Of a DNA stretch of 64,000 nt, positions 63,722-64,000 are shown piece after piece. The stretch is taken from assembly GCF_030068605.1 (NCBI RefSeq), contig NZ_JASJOU010000007.1, positions 186,001-250,000 of the forward strand, read 5' to 3'. The DNA comes from Xanthocytophaga agilis (GTDB lineage Bacteria; Bacteroidota; Bacteroidia; Cytophagales; 172606-1). Both the position numbers and the translations under genes were made by a program. The notes below the pieces were generated by a model. It was not told where the DNA came from. It saw nothing but the letters and a program-made list of their open reading frames with translations, and searched no databases. Position 1 is the stretch's first letter, and the number at the start of each line of letters is the position of its first letter.

Positions 63722-64000
63722 CTATTTGGGTTGTACAGCGATACAGATCTTACGGTTATGAGAAGCGTAAGGTAAATTTAAATCCAATTGAGAAAAAGCT
63801 TCAAAGCCTATGGATTCAGGGATAATCTCATATCCGCTCTGAGCAATCCATTGCTTTTTGAAATGAAGTGCATAATTCACCACCTCAGACATGCCTCCTG
63901 TTATCTGAATCTGTGCATGCTTAGCTCCCCCCAACGCCATCATTTTTTCAGTAAACCGAATATTTTCAGAAGGGTATACACGTATACCAGCCAAATAGCG
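63722..64000 (-). CDS. Partial gene, probable GyrI/AraC effector-binding-like domain
   Basis: At least 92 residues, open at the right edge, so the start lies outside the window. The visible part (GGMSEVVNYALHFKKQWIAQ, then SGYEIIPESIGFEAF and a final ICIAVQPK strand) resembles the C-terminal half of GyrI-like small-molecule-binding domains, often fused to AraC-type DNA-binding regions. The family call is tentative. It is on the same strand as the SDR gene, 97 bp away, and may regulate it. Confidence 0.45.
   Translation of the reverse strand, partial: RYLAGIRVYPSENIRFTEKMMALGGAKHAQIQITGGMSEVVNYALHFKKQWIAQSGYEIIPESIGFEAFSQLDLNLPYASHNRKICIAVQPK

Overview
The window looks like chromosomal DNA of a gliding Bacteroidota, most likely order Cytophagales. 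The evidence is the low G+C content, a gldH gliding lipoprotein gene next to ricT (PSP1), many lipoproteins and Q-ending signal peptides, and promoters of the TTTG-N19-TAnnTTTG type (for example 31484-31513 and 56047-56077). I cannot name the species. I see no phage, insertion sequence or CRISPR array. Most of the window is a mosaic of short transcription units, many of them one regulator with one or two enzymes.

Layout. 1-6.5 kb: a multi-PAS histidine kinase, a divergent HxlR regulator and Old Yellow Enzyme pair, a metallophosphoesterase and an NmrA-like protein. 6.6-16.6 kb: an exported GH78 rhamnosidase, a probable DUF4261 protein, an MlrC-type M81 peptidase, a triheme cytochrome c lipoprotein and an FtsX/MacB-type permease. 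17-22.5 kb: OsmC, a YD-like lipoprotein, an ECF sigma factor with a tiny overlapping membrane protein, lgt, and a Tat-exported molybdopterin oxidoreductase subunit without its iron-sulfur partner. 23-31.6 kb: a GH20/DUF5009 pair, an exported acetolactate decarboxylase, a frameshifted AraC gene, a serine hydrolase, a PI-PLC, a Tat-exported Gfo/Idh/MocA protein with a cysteine cluster, and tRNA-Val. 31.7-46 kb: Crp/Fnr, TetR and AraC regulators beside small redox and hydrolase genes, a WG-repeat protein, a decayed rhomboid protease gene, and a PD40-amidohydrolase fusion. 46-56 kb: a GH12 lipoprotein, a CAP lipoprotein, then gldH, ricT, purD and recQ. 56.4-62.1 kb: a mannose-1-phosphate guanylyltransferase gene followed by nine tandem genes for small exported proteins, each a lone TonB C-terminal-type domain. 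62.3-64 kb: a YciE/YciF ferritin-like protein, an atypical SDR and a partial gene at the edge.

The most unusual part is 57540-62060. Nine co-directional paralogues of 137-176 residues each carry a signal peptide or lipobox and one TonB_C-type domain with the core PEFPGG...YP...G.V...F.V..dG...MP.W.P. They have no obvious ExbB/D-interacting anchor or proline-rich spacer, and no ExbB, ExbD or TonB-dependent receptor gene lies in the window. Six have a GYGCDEE loop with a cysteine. Three, all lipoproteins, have xxDFDxE instead. This looks like an expanding family of periplasmic or membrane-tethered TonB-CTD mimics. Its function is unknown.

A second point is a perfect palindrome, GTACTA-AA-TAGTAC, in the promoter of the tetR gene at 36743. 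A 12/14 match stands at the same place upstream of the alpha/beta hydrolase gene at 38147, which suggests a local TetR regulon.
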